In this document: positions 14,858 to 21,789 of the stretch, piece by piece | Layout: every line of letters starts with the position of its first letter | How positions within the stretch are numbered: position 1 is the first letter of the stretch | Virus record (IMG/VR): IMGVR_UViG_3300044796_000056 | Coordinates: 1-64,000 of that record | Reading direction: 5' to 3' (one strand) | DNA from: a virus | DNA: 64,000 nucleotides | Program-made: the position numbers and the translations under genes | The notes under the pieces: generated by a model | The model's database searches: none | What the model was told of the DNA's origin: nothing | The model's input: only the letters and a program-made list of their open reading frames with translations

Positions 14858-14933
14858 GTCCTTGTAGCTCAGCGGATAGAGCGGCGATCTCCTACATCGC
14901 AGGTCGTGGGCTCGACTCCCACCAAGGACTCCA
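14858..14933 (+). tRNA. tRNA-Arg(CCT)
   Basis: Acceptor GTCCTTG/CAAGGAC, anticodon arm GCGAT-CTCCTAC-ATCGC, T-loop CTCGACT, CCA encoded. Confidence 0.88.
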
Positions 14934-14936
14934 AGT

Positions 14937-15001
14937 TGCTCCACATTCCGGCCGGAGTGTACCCAATCCGCTAACGCAGAACGGGGCAATGCCAGGGAGC
15001 A
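14937..15001 (+). ncRNA. Structured RNA, TGCTCC/GGAGCA closed
   Basis: Closing stem TGCTCC/GGAGCA with inner hairpin ACATTCC-GGCC-GGAGTGT (7 bp). No frame, no tRNA features. Confidence 0.45.
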
Positions 15002-15010
15002 TTCAGTTTA

Positions 15011-15082
15011 GTCAGTACCGGTCACACGTCACCTGAAGACATAGGGCAGACCGGCTAAGAGATAGCATGCCAGACTACTGAC
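15011..15082 (+). ncRNA. Structured RNA, GTCAGTA/TACTGAC closed
   Basis: 7-bp closing stem with inner CCGGTC/GACCGG, 72 nt, between tRNA-Arg and tRNA-His. Confidence 0.45.
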
Positions 15083-15092
15083 ATTTGATTAT

Positions 15093-15168
15093 GGAGTTTG
15101 TCAGCCAGCGGTTAGGCTCCCTCTCTGTGAAAGAGGTAACTCGGGTTCGAATCCCGACATTCTCCCCA
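15093..15168 (+). tRNA. tRNA-His(GTG)
   Basis: Loop CTGTGAA, extra 5' G opposite C73 (hallmark of tRNA-His), T-arm TCGGG-TTCGAAT-CCCGA, CCA encoded. Two T-T mismatches in the acceptor. Confidence 0.88.
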
Positions 15169-15221
15169 ATAATTTTACCTTTCAATATATAAAAGTATCA
15201 TCACTCTTTGAGGGTACTTTG

Positions 15222-15929
15222 ATGCGCAACCCGCTACTAGCTGCTTTGATGGCTCTGTTGTTTGGTTGTACGCAAAGTAATTACGAACAGTCACTGACAG
15301 CAATTCGACTAGACATGGATGACGGTAGCATTTGCTCCGGCACCATAGTGGGTCCTCACGTCCTATTGACAGCGGCGCACTGCCTTGAGCGAGAACCTAT
15401 CATCAATCTGGATAAGATCCAAGATGATCAACAGGGTCCTCCTGCTCCACCAAAGAAACCCGAACCAAAGAAGCCTAAGAAACCATTCAACTTCTTGGAC
15501 TTGATCACGATTCCTCCTCCATTCACGTCAGTGGCCATCAATGGCCGTGAAACAAAGATTCTGTCTATTGTGCCTGATCACAACGACCATGTCTTAGTCG
15601 AGGTAGACTACACGTTCAATCACTATGCCTCCTTGGCGGTCAACCGACCAGCTGTGGGTGGCAAAGTTCATTACTGGGGCAACCCTGCCGGTAAGCTCAT
15701 GGTCTACCGGGAAGGCTACGTCAGCTTCTACGATAAGACGATGATGGAAATGGATGTCAACGGTTTCTTCGGTGACAGTGGTTCCGGTATCTTCAATGAA
15801 GCCGGTCAGATTGTAGGAGTCATGAACGTCATAGACTTCGATCATCACCACGGTTTACAATTTTCATTGATGGGTTCTGAGCAGCTAGAATTTACTCCAC
15901 AACAGTTGGATATGCTCGGGATTCAATAA
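15222..15929 (+). CDS. Exported trypsin-like serine protease (lipoprotein)
   Basis: 235 residues from ATG 15222 (GAGGG upstream). The N-terminus has a lipoprotein signal with lipobox LFGC. The chymotrypsin-fold triad is visible: LLTAAHC (His), a candidate Asp in the VLVEVD stretch, and GDSGSG (Ser). A Pro/Lys-rich insert lies at ~75-100. It should act in the periplasm or at the outer membrane of the infected cell. It stands alone between tRNA-His and tRNA-Ser, so it is a cargo gene in the array. Confidence 0.85.
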   Translation: MRNPLLAALMALLFGCTQSNYEQSLTAIRLDMDDGSICSGTIVGPHVLLTAAHCLEREPIINLDKIQDDQQGPPAPPKKPEPKKPKKPFNFLDLITIPPPFTSVAINGRETKILSIVPDHNDHVLVEVDYTFNHYASLAVNRPAVGGKVHYWGNPAGKLMVYREGYVSFYDKTMMEMDVNGFFGDSGSGIFNEAGQIVGVMNVIDFDHHHGLQFSLMGSEQLEFTPQQLDMLGIQ

Positions 15930-15936
15930 AGTATAT

Positions 15937-16028
15937 GGATGGTTGGCAGAGTCCGGCTTATTGCACTAGTCTTGAAAACTAGCAGACCAGAAATGGTCAC
16001 GTGGGTTCAAATCCTACACCATCCGCCA
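15937..16028 (+). tRNA. tRNA-Ser(TGA)
   Basis: Acceptor GGATGGT/ACCATCC, anticodon arm CTAGT-CTTGAAA-ACTAG, long variable arm, CCA encoded. Confidence 0.9.
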
Positions 16029-16042
16029 GAGCAAGGGAGACA

Positions 16043-16060
16043 TGTTGGTTCGACTCCAAC
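16043..16060 (+). pseudogene. tRNA T-arm remnant
   Basis: TTGG-TTCGACT-CCAA without the other arms. The rest of 16029-16178 shows no gene. Confidence 0.4.
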
Positions 16061-16178
16061 CGTGAACAGTACGGCTGCACGCAGGATATCTGGAACATCC
16101 GCTCCCGCTTGATCTAGACGCTCTCACTGCTTAGCGATACAGAGCAGTTGACCGGGAAGAAAGGTTCCCACGAATTAT

Positions 16179-16268
16179 GGGTGATTGGCCGAGCGGTTTA
16201 AGGCACCTGCCTAGAAAGCAGAAGAGGGCTAACGTCCTCCGTGGGTTCGAATCCTACATCACCCGCCA
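16179..16268 (+). tRNA. tRNA-Ser(AGA)
   Basis: Acceptor GGGTGAT/ATCACCC, loop CTAGAAA (anticodon AGA), long variable arm, CCA encoded. A34 is unusual in a bacterial tRNA-Ser. Confidence 0.85.
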
Positions 16269-16282
16269 GATTAAATGATTTT

Positions 16283-16359
16283 GCCCCACTGACGGAATTG
16301 GCATACGTACCACACTCAAAACGTGGGTTTTCAGGGTTCGACTCCCTGGTAGGGCACCA
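16283..16359 (+). tRNA. tRNA-Leu(CAA)
   Basis: Loop CTCAAAA, acceptor GCCCCAC/GTAGGGC with one mismatch, CCA encoded. The variable region is only ~5 nt, short for a Leu tRNA. Confidence 0.75.
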
Positions 16360-16460
16360 GATGTCTTGATGTTGATGTTTACAAGGTGACTTATGCGATA
16401 GCAATACGACCCTTAATGAAATTTTACTTATAGAAAGTTTATAGATTGATTTTACATGTA

Positions 16461-16508
16461 ATGGCGCAGAAAGTTGCCGGTCTCATAAACTGGCGATCAA
16501 TGGGCCAT
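16461..16508 (+). pseudogene. Mini tRNA-like RNA with CAT loop
   Basis: ATGGC/GCCAT encloses only an anticodon-like arm GCCGGT-CTCATAA-ACTGGC. D- and T-arms are absent. The flanking 16360-16518 is AT-rich and shows no gene. Confidence 0.4.
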
Positions 16509-16518
16509 GAAGTGTAAC

Positions 16519-16591
16519 GACTTGCCAATTGTTAAGGCAGCATGCCCGGCTTTAAACCGGGAAGAGTTGGTTCGATTCCAACGACAAGTCA
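16519..16591 (+). tRNA. Candidate ochre suppressor tRNA, anticodon TTA
   Basis: Anticodon arm CCCGG-CTTTAAA-CCGGG places TTA at 34-36, which would read UAA. T-arm GTTGG-TTCGATT-CCAAC is perfect; acceptor GACTTG/CAAGTC has six pairs. CCA is not encoded, so CCA addition would be needed. Confidence 0.65.
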
Positions 16592-16595
16592 TAGA

Positions 16596-16644
16596 AGATT
16601 GTATGCATTCCTAATGTCCGAGTCTGGTTACAGGTATACAATCT
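16596..16644 (+). ncRNA. Structured RNA, 9-bp closing stem
   Basis: AGATTGTAT/ATACAATCT perfect stem. Further hairpins AGCAGG/CCTGCT and AGGAAC/GTTCCT follow up to ~16735. Confidence 0.45.
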
Positions 16645-16744
16645 ACAGGTCTTAAGGATACGAGCAGGCAACGTTGTTCTCCTGCTACGTTTAGGAACAC
16701 GTCCTTACGGTGTGCTGGCCACATAAAAGGTTCCTACTTATTAC

Positions 16745-16819
16745 GGGTTCTTAGCTGAGACGGATTAGCGCTGGTCTGAAAAGCCGGAGAGGAAGGATCG
16801 TTACCTTCAGTGCCCACCA
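16745..16819 (+). tRNA. tRNA-Phe(GAA)
   Basis: Acceptor GGGTTCT/AGTGCCC, loop CTGAAAA, CCA encoded. T-loop ATCGTTA deviates from consensus. Confidence 0.75.
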
Positions 16820-16828
16820 ATTTCGATT

Positions 16829-16845
16829 TTGGGTTCGACACCCAA
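16829..16845 (+). pseudogene. tRNA T-arm remnant
   Basis: TTGGG-TTCGACA-CCCAA without other arms; a CACCC-GCAA-GGGTG hairpin follows. Confidence 0.4.
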
Positions 16846-16903
16846 CGTTCAAGGACACCCGCAAGGGTGACTTACACTTGCGGCAGGAGCAATCATTTAT
16901 TAC

Positions 16904-16981
16904 GGTGATGTGGCGGAGATGGCTCATCGCGCTTTCCTCATAAGAAAGAGAACACTGGTTCGAGTCCAGTTATCACCACCA
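16904..16981 (+). tRNA. tRNA-Met or Ile2 (CAT)
   Basis: Acceptor GGTGATG/TATCACC, anticodon arm CTTTC-CTCATAA-GAAAG, T-loop TTCGAGT, CCA encoded. Elongator Met or lysidine-modified Ile2 cannot be told apart here. Confidence 0.85.
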
Positions 16982-16990
16982 AGTTTAGGT

Positions 16991-17122
16991 CTGCGTTAGA
17001 CCGTAAGGTCTCTATCTGGTTGACATGGGACGCAGTAATCGCTAACACCAAAGGAACCGCTAAGAACCGCAATCGGTTCTTGATGAGCAATCATCAGTCG
17101 GTAACGAACCCCATTAGCGTCC
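16991..17122 (+). ncRNA. Structured RNA with two alternative closing stems
   Basis: CTGCGT (16991) can pair with ACGCAG (17030), or GGACGC (17028) with GCGTCC (17117); the two share ACGC. Inside lie AGACC-GTAA-GGTCT, AAGAACCG/CGGTTCTT and GATGA-GCAA-TCATC. Confidence 0.55.
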
Positions 17123-17133
17123 AATCTTTATAT

Positions 17134-17228
17134 GCTCCATAGCTCAGGTGAGCGGGTGCGTTTTATAAGCGCGCGAGAGTGGCCGGACTGGCTGCAACGG
17201 GCAGGTTCGAGTCCTGTATGGAGTACCA
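17134..17228 (+). tRNA. tRNA-Ile(TAT), long variable region
   Basis: Acceptor GCTCCAT/ATGGAGT, T-loop TTCGAGT, CCA encoded. The loop TTTATAA gives TAT in the best register. At 95 nt it is too long for Ile; ~25 extra nt with a GCC/GGC hairpin sit before the T-arm, so isotype is uncertain. Confidence 0.55.
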
Positions 17229-17232
17229 TCAT

Positions 17233-17310
17233 GCCTCTGTGGCGAAACTGGCAAACGCGGCGAACTTAAAATCCGCTCCATTGTGGGTTCGACTCCCTCC
17301 TGAGGCACCA
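17233..17310 (+). tRNA. tRNA-Leu(TAA)
   Basis: Acceptor GCCTCTG/CTGAGGC, loop CTTAAAA, CCA encoded. Anticodon stem has one mismatch and the variable arm is short. Confidence 0.78.
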
Positions 17311-17433
17311 TTTGATTGATCTCCCGGGATGTGCCGGGTGAAGATTCGGGTCGGCGAAAGCCGAGAGCGAGAGTGAGTGTAAGCCTGTAAGATCGGGTCA
17401 GCTGAGTACAGCACATGCTTCTAAAGAGTCGAT

Positions 17434-17494
17434 GACAACTACCAGCGAAGACAGGGTCTTTGATACGCTGGGATACAAATCCTGAACTGTTGTC
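17434..17494 (+). ncRNA. Structured RNA, GACAAC/GTTGTC closed
   Basis: Closing stem GACAAC/GTTGTC with CCAGCG/CGCTGG, AAGAC-AGG-GTCTT and GGAT-ACAA-ATCC inside. The preceding 17311-17433 also carries TCGGC-GAAA-GCCGA and GCTG-AGTA-CAGC; no gene. Confidence 0.55.
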
Positions 17495-17540
17495 TAAAGC
17501 ACCACGAGCGGTAGTCCAATCCGCATCAATCATCTTCTTC

Positions 17541-17614
17541 GACTGTATAGCTCAATGGTAGAGCAACGCCACGACACGGCGAAGACCAAGGCTCGATTCC
17601 TTGTACGGTCACCA
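17541..17614 (+). tRNA. tRNA-Val(GAC)
   Basis: Acceptor GACTGTA/TACGGTC, loop ACGACAC (C33 instead of T33), T-loop CTCGATT, CCA encoded. Confidence 0.7.
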
Positions 17615-17616
17615 TA

Positions 17617-18144
17617 TCAATTCAAAGGCAATCCTCTTGACTTACGACCGTTGCCCCTATTCCTACCATGAGCAGTAGGAGTCATCGCGTGGCAATTAGG
17701 ACACAACAATCTAAGGTTTGATGGGAGATTATTCCCAGCATTCCCATCGATATGATCCAGTTCAAGTGGAATGGGTGATACTTTCCAATCTGTTAGAAGA
17801 CAGTCTTCACATTTATGTCCTCTCAAATCTATGAGATATCTTTTCAGATAATATCTATCGGTGTAGCTGCCAGAAAGTATTTTTTGCTCTCGATTATCAC
17901 GTATCTTTTCAAGGGTGAGTTTGTCTGATTTAGGCTTGCCTGTTCCTAATCTGTTATTGGTCAATTTGATAGCACAAGAATGAGAACAGAAAGTGTATTT
18001 CCTACGGTCATAATCTATCACCTTCCCACACCACTTACATAGTGTGGGATTTTCTAGATAGTGTTTTATATTCGCTGCTCGTTTTGCGTTGGATGTTGCT
18101 ATGGAGGCAGCGCCTCCCAATTTTCCCGCTTCTGATTTGTTCAT
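17617..18144 (-). CDS. HNH homing endonuclease, minus strand
   Basis: 175 residues. CKWCGK and FCSHSC form an N-terminal zinc ribbon, then CEDCLLTDW, LELDHIDGNAGNN and LRLLCPNCHAMT give the HNH core. It is the only minus-strand gene in the left 45 kb and sits between tRNA-Val and tRNA-Thr with 2 nt spacing on each side, a clean insertion. Confidence 0.85.
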   Translation of the reverse strand: MNKSEAGKLGGAASIATSNAKRAANIKHYLENPTLCKWCGKVIDYDRRKYTFCSHSCAIKLTNNRLGTGKPKSDKLTLEKIRDNREQKILSGSYTDRYYLKRYLIDLRGHKCEDCLLTDWKVSPIPLELDHIDGNAGNNLPSNLRLLCPNCHAMTPTAHGRNRGNGRKSRGLPLN

Positions 18145-18146
18145 AT

Positions 18147-18220
18147 GCCCTTGTAGTCTAATGGTAAGACAGTTTCTTGGTAAGAAACAGTATTTAGTTC
18201 GATTCTAAACTAGGGCACCA
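18147..18220 (+). tRNA. tRNA-Thr(GGT)
   Basis: Acceptor GCCCTTG/CTAGGGC, anticodon arm GTTTC-TTGGTAA-GAAAC, CCA encoded. Confidence 0.88.
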
Positions 18221-18225
18221 TTATT

Positions 18226-18260
18226 CGTTCCTCACAGTTCGATTCTGTGTTGGGGCTCCA
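18226..18260 (+). pseudogene. tRNA 3' half remnant with CCA
   Basis: CACAG-TTCGATT-CTGTG T-arm, acceptor 3' strand and CCA, but no 5' half. Confidence 0.5.
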
Positions 18261-18347
18261 GTTTCGATGATTTGTCAAGTCCCATATTTCGTAGGAGTGT
18301 CTTCTAACGAGGATTCTCGAGACCAAACAAGCCATCGATCTCAATTG

Positions 18348-18376
18348 TTTACTCTTACAGTTAGATAGAGTATGAT
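18348..18376 (+). promoter_or_regulatory. Early-type promoter, leaderless
   Basis: TTTACT, 17 nt beginning CTTACA, TATGAT; ATG 7 nt after the -10. Confidence 0.7.
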
Positions 18377-18383
18377 AGTATAC

Positions 18384-18539
18384 ATGAAGACGGTCGCTAT
18401 GGTGATTGTGTTCGCAGCCTTAACGGGCTGCGCCAATGCCCGTATCTATGCGTTTTGTGATAAACGTATCGACAAGGACCAGAAGACACATTATCATTGC
18501 GACAAACAACATATGATTGGTTTTGGCTATAAATTCTGA
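18384..18539 (+). CDS. Small lipoprotein
   Basis: 51 residues. Hydrophobic N-terminus with lipobox LTGC (Cys at ~16), then a Cys/His-containing mature part (residues ~25-40). Expressed from its own promoter as a leaderless message. Function unknown. Confidence 0.65.
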   Translation: MKTVAMVIVFAALTGCANARIYAFCDKRIDKDQKTHYHCDKQHMIGFGYKF

Positions 18540-18547
18540 GGTGTGAC

Positions 18548-18877
18548 TTGAGCAACATTGTACTATTGAAATTGATCAGCGACGTTGATTTGGTCGCACA
18601 ACGAGTTTCCGAGCCGAACGTAGCACCGCTGAAGGTTCAGCATTGCGTTCAGCTATTGATGCAGCAGGATCCTCAATCCGGTAAGATTGGTTTCGTACCA
18701 ATGCCGTGGGGAGTGCTGGCAGGTTCTGATTTTATCTTCACGTTCGATGATACGAAGCTGGTCTATGGACTAGAGGCTCCGGCCGAACTTGAAGCACTGT
18801 ATCGTAAAATTCATGGTATGGTGGAATTGCCTTCCAAGGGACTGTTGATCCCAGGACAAGGTCCAAGCAAGAGATAA
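18548..18877 (+). CDS. Hypothetical protein (TTG start)
   Basis: 109 residues, TTG start with GAGGTG upstream. Pattern of beta strands and helices, no family recognised. Translationally close (8 nt) to the lipoprotein gene. Confidence 0.6.
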   Translation: MSNIVLLKLISDVDLVAQRVSEPNVAPLKVQHCVQLLMQQDPQSGKIGFVPMPWGVLAGSDFIFTFDDTKLVYGLEAPAELEALYRKIHGMVELPSKGLLIPGQGPSKR

Positions 18878-18883
18878 GTTTAT

Positions 18884-18961
18884 GTTGTGGTGGCTGAGCG
18901 GCCCAAAGCATCTGTCTGCAAAACAGTAACACCATCGGTTCAAATCCGATCCACAACTCCA
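18884..18961 (+). tRNA. tRNA-Cys(GCA)
   Basis: Acceptor GTTGTGG/CCACAAC, loop CTGCAAA, T-loop TTCAAAT, CCA encoded. Confidence 0.9.
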
Positions 18962-18976
18962 AATTCGCGCTGCGTG

Positions 18977-18983
18977 CTAAATA
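18977..18983 (+). promoter_or_regulatory. Late-type promoter element CTAAATA
   Basis: CTAAATA 30 nt upstream of the HNH gene at 19014; not part of a stop codon of another gene. Confidence 0.5.
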
Positions 18984-19013
18984 ATATCATGATGTTACAT
19001 TGATAGGTGATTT

Positions 19014-19619
19014 ATGTCAGCGATGGATGTGTTGGTTGTCGATAAGGGTGGAAACCCTCGGGACTGGTTGAACTACCAGGACACCGTTAAGGCTTACGCA
19101 GAGGATAGGGTTATTTGTAACCTAGGATCTCACGTGCGCACTTATGTCGGTGGCCGCAATTCAACTGGCAAGCTCTCTAAGATTGAGATCTCATCTATTG
19201 TTATGGTCACCGGCCCAGTGCTTGGTGAGAAGTTCAAGTTCCGTGTAACCAAGTTCGCTGAGCGTCCTATTCTGTACGCTCGTGACTGCTACATGTGCGC
19301 TTACTGTGGTATCGTCCATAAGGACACGAAGTCAATTGATCTTCATTTGACCATTGATCATGTGATGCCTCGCTCACGCGGTGGTGATCACACTTGGACG
19401 AATACGGTAACGTCGTGCGCTGCTTGTAACCACGGTAAGGCAGACAGGACTCCGGAGGAAGCAGGAATGCAGCTTCTGTATGTTCCTTACGCACCTAACC
19501 TTCAGGAGAAGCTACTTCTGAAGAACCGCAAGGTGAAGGCCGATCAGATGGATTACTTGTTGTCTGTCATTCCGAAGACTTCAAGGATTCACCAGAACGT
19601 TCAACATTTGCGTAATTGA
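19014..19619 (+). CDS. HNH endonuclease, bacterial stand-alone type
   Basis: 201 residues. CYMCAYCG, LTIDHVMPRSRGGDHTWTN and SCAACNHGKADRTPEEAG form a complete HNH with flanking zinc cysteines. This version resembles bacterial stand-alone HNH proteins rather than the homing genes elsewhere here. A CTAAATA late element precedes it. It may process DNA (for example at packaging), but the target is unknown. Confidence 0.82.
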   Translation: MSAMDVLVVDKGGNPRDWLNYQDTVKAYAEDRVICNLGSHVRTYVGGRNSTGKLSKIEISSIVMVTGPVLGEKFKFRVTKFAERPILYARDCYMCAYCGIVHKDTKSIDLHLTIDHVMPRSRGGDHTWTNTVTSCAACNHGKADRTPEEAGMQLLYVPYAPNLQEKLLLKNRKVKADQMDYLLSVIPKTSRIHQNVQHLRN

Positions 19620-19622
19620 TAT

Positions 19623-19712
19623 AGAAGGTTGCCAGAGTGGTCTAATGGCGCAGTTTGCTAAACTGATGGTTCCGAAAGGGGCACAAGGGTTCAAATCCCT
19701 TACCTTCTGCCA
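19623..19712 (+). tRNA. tRNA-Ser(GCT)
   Basis: Acceptor AGAAGGT/ACCTTCT, loop TTGCTAA, long variable arm, CCA encoded. The following 19713-19870 is non-coding with hairpins CCTC-GTAA-GAGG, TTGAG/CTCAA and AGGT/ACCT. Confidence 0.88.
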
Positions 19713-19870
19713 GAGTTTCCGGTTAACCTCGTAAGAGGCCCAATCGGTTCGTTGAGTATAGAGGCTCAATGTTCAGGTATTGCAACCTGTGATAAGCCTT
19801 GGGACAAATAATGTCACTCCCGCCGTTGCTAAGTGGATAGGGCATAACAAACTCCGAGGATACATTTGAT

Positions 19871-20041
19871 ATGACGAGTAAAGAAGAGGTATGGGCCGAT
19901 CGTTGCTTCGTCATGATGGAGATAAGGAATCTTGTTCCACTACTCCAGGGAGAGCTCCTTGCCCGGTACAACGAGTTCCTTCTCAAGCCGATTGAGTACC
20001 GCAACTATATTCGTGAACTGGTGATACATTATGACACGTGA
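19871..20041 (+). CDS. Small hypothetical protein
   Basis: 56 residues, mostly helical (EEVWADRCFVMMEIRNLV). GAGGA lies upstream, and it overlaps the next start by 11 nt, which supports a real coupled gene. No family recognised. Confidence 0.55.
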   Translation: MTSKEEVWADRCFVMMEIRNLVPLLQGELLARYNEFLLKPIEYRNYIRELVIHYDT

Positions 20042-20498
20042 CGCACAAACAATCGCAAAAGAACTTCAAGAGATCGAACGCAAGAAGCGCGACCTTCAAG
20101 ATGAACAAACTAAGCTCTACTGGGCTTCCGAGCGCTTGAAGCGCCAAGCCAAGAAGAGCACATTGACGGCTGGTAGCTGGGTGAATGGCATAGGCCAGAT
20201 CATCACGACTGGAGATCTTTGTGTTGGTGTCACGGCTAACCGAGGAGCCAAAGTCACGGTTGGTACCTTTGCAGGATTCAGAGAACGTGGTGGCAAGGTC
20301 ACTTCAGTCAGTCTGAACATCATGAAGGAAGTCTATTACTACCAGACAACCGATGGTAAGCTTCACAAGCGATATCCTCTGGTTGATGGACGTAGGAACT
20401 ACAGCATCTCTTACTCCAGAATCAAGAAGCAAGAGATCCGCCGACAGTCATTCACACAGATGCGGGTTTACAAGATCCAACCGACGCAGACAGATTAA
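20031..20498 (+). CDS. Hypothetical protein with N-terminal coiled coil
   Basis: 155 residues. Residues 5-40 form a charged helix; residues ~45-110 are beta-rich (GDLCVGVTANRGAKVTVGTFAGF). A similar pattern (GDKVLIVTTGYSHSVSVRMGTYLG) occurs in the gene at 20846, so the two may share an SH3-like domain. Function unknown. Confidence 0.65.
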   Translation: MTRDAQTIAKELQEIERKKRDLQDEQTKLYWASERLKRQAKKSTLTAGSWVNGIGQIITTGDLCVGVTANRGAKVTVGTFAGFRERGGKVTSVSLNIMKEVYYYQTTDGKLHKRYPLVDGRRNYSISYSRIKKQEIRRQSFTQMRVYKIQPTQTD

Positions 20499-20570
20499 CG
20501 CGGCTGGATTAGCAGCCAAACGGACGCCACACCGTCTGAGAGCCCAAGACCGGTTAAGGGTGCAGGAAAT

Positions 20571-20789
20571 GTGGCACTGATTCAACAAGTCGACCTAACG
20601 CGGCAGATAAGGATGTTTGTCGAGGAAGTTCGCGACTGGCGCAGAGGACGAGTAGGAGCGAAAGCGACAAACTACCGTGATACAGCCAGCAATCTAAACA
20701 GAACCAGGGAATCCTTTGCTTATTGGTTCGGGTTAGAGCACCCACTCAACGGAGTGGGATTGATCGAAAGGTCTTTAGGCAAATGTTAG
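20571..20789 (+). CDS. Small basic hypothetical protein (GTG start)
   Basis: 72 residues, GTG start with GCAGGA upstream, Arg-rich helices. Moderate support only: the region 20499-20845 also has a GGCTG/CAGCC hairpin. Confidence 0.4.
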   Translation: MALIQQVDLTRQIRMFVEEVRDWRRGRVGAKATNYRDTASNLNRTRESFAYWFGLEHPLNGVGLIERSLGKC

Positions 20790-20845
20790 GATAGAACAGA
20801 ATCGCGGCTACGGACTTGTTGATAATTTATTAAGATGGAGTTAAT

Positions 20846-21370
20846 ATGGCATTGCGCAAACCAGTTGAACTTCCCTATGAGAATGATCTAGGTCACATCA
20901 TCAATGTTGGTGATAAGGTCTTGATCGTAACTACCGGCTACAGTCACAGCGTCTCGGTACGCATGGGCACCTACCTGGGCAAGATCCGCGACGACAAGGA
21001 CAGCGATTACGAATCTGGTTGTGTCGTGATGGTAGATGAAGAGCGCAGGGTTCTCCGTCACAAGGAAACCAATGAGGAGCTCGACTGGGAGAAACACATC
21101 GAACCGGCTACCGGTCCACGTCCTGAGTATCCCACACTACACCATGTGCAATGGCTGAGCAGAGTTCGTCTGACTGATGAACAGAACAAAGAGAATGCTG
21201 AACGCCAGGCAGCGCACAAGGTTGCCACCGATCTGTATAATGCTAAGCAGGTGGAAGTGATGAAGAACTTCCACCACGTCTATGAACCATACACTCGGCG
21301 CACAACTTTGCAGCGGAACCGGATCTATCCAGTGAACATGGGTCTCAAAGAGTTCATCCGACAGATCTAA
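20846..21370 (+). CDS. Hypothetical protein, SH3-like N-terminal half
   Basis: 174 residues. The N-terminal beta-rich half resembles that of the gene at 20031; the C-terminal half is helical and charged. GGAG lies upstream of the ATG. Not recognised. Confidence 0.65.
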   Translation: MALRKPVELPYENDLGHIINVGDKVLIVTTGYSHSVSVRMGTYLGKIRDDKDSDYESGCVVMVDEERRVLRHKETNEELDWEKHIEPATGPRPEYPTLHHVQWLSRVRLTDEQNKENAERQAAHKVATDLYNAKQVEVMKNFHHVYEPYTRRTTLQRNRIYPVNMGLKEFIRQI

Positions 21371-21385
21371 TAAATATCTGATAAC

Positions 21386-21460
21386 GCTCTGTAAGTGTTA
21401 CCGGTAGCACAGTTGTTTCGTAAGCAACAGGCTAGGGTTCGACTCCCTAACAGAGCACCA
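21386..21460 (+). tRNA. tRNA-Thr(CGT)
   Basis: Acceptor GCTCTGT/ACAGAGC, anticodon arm GTTGT-TTCGTAA-GCAAC, CCA encoded. TAATAAATA just upstream may act as a late-type promoter. Confidence 0.9.
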
Positions 21461-21474
21461 CTTCAAGGATCCGC

Positions 21475-21789
21475 ATGCTTCCGATGATCAAGTGGACGGA
21501 GAAGCGCTCCCGGCAGCGCAACATGACCCTACACAATCACGTAGCCGTCATGGTCATCAAAGATGGCAAACGTCTTTGGGGGAAAGTTCTCAACCTTTCA
21601 ATTGGTGGCGCATTGATTCACTTTGATGAAAGTTTGGAAGCCACTAAAAACAGTCGCTTGGAACTTGTTTTCACCAACGCGCTAAATAACGGCAAGCTAG
21701 TCAAGGTCTTCTTCAAGATGGGAACTGTGATCCACATCACAGGTGGCAATATTGGTCTAGCGATAGGAAATCGAACGATCAAACTCTAA
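21475..21789 (+). CDS. PilZ-domain-like protein
   Basis: 104 residues. RSRQR near residue 11 fits the RxxxR motif, and NLSIGGALI near residue 41 fits [DN]xSxxG, the two parts of the cyclic-di-GMP site of PilZ domains, with beta strands between and after. Length matches a single PilZ domain. If functional it would bind c-di-GMP and could interfere with host motility or surface signalling. AAGGA precedes the ATG. The call is by motif only. Confidence 0.6.
   Translation: MLPMIKWTEKRSRQRNMTLHNHVAVMVIKDGKRLWGKVLNLSIGGALIHFDESLEATKNSRLELVFTNALNNGKLVKVFFKMGTVIHITGGNIGLAIGNRTIKL

Noticed and set aside
13511-16404. Minus-strand frames containing strings such as GFEPTE or GLEPAP
   Set aside because: These are the well-known false proteins produced by translating tRNA T-arms on the antisense strand.
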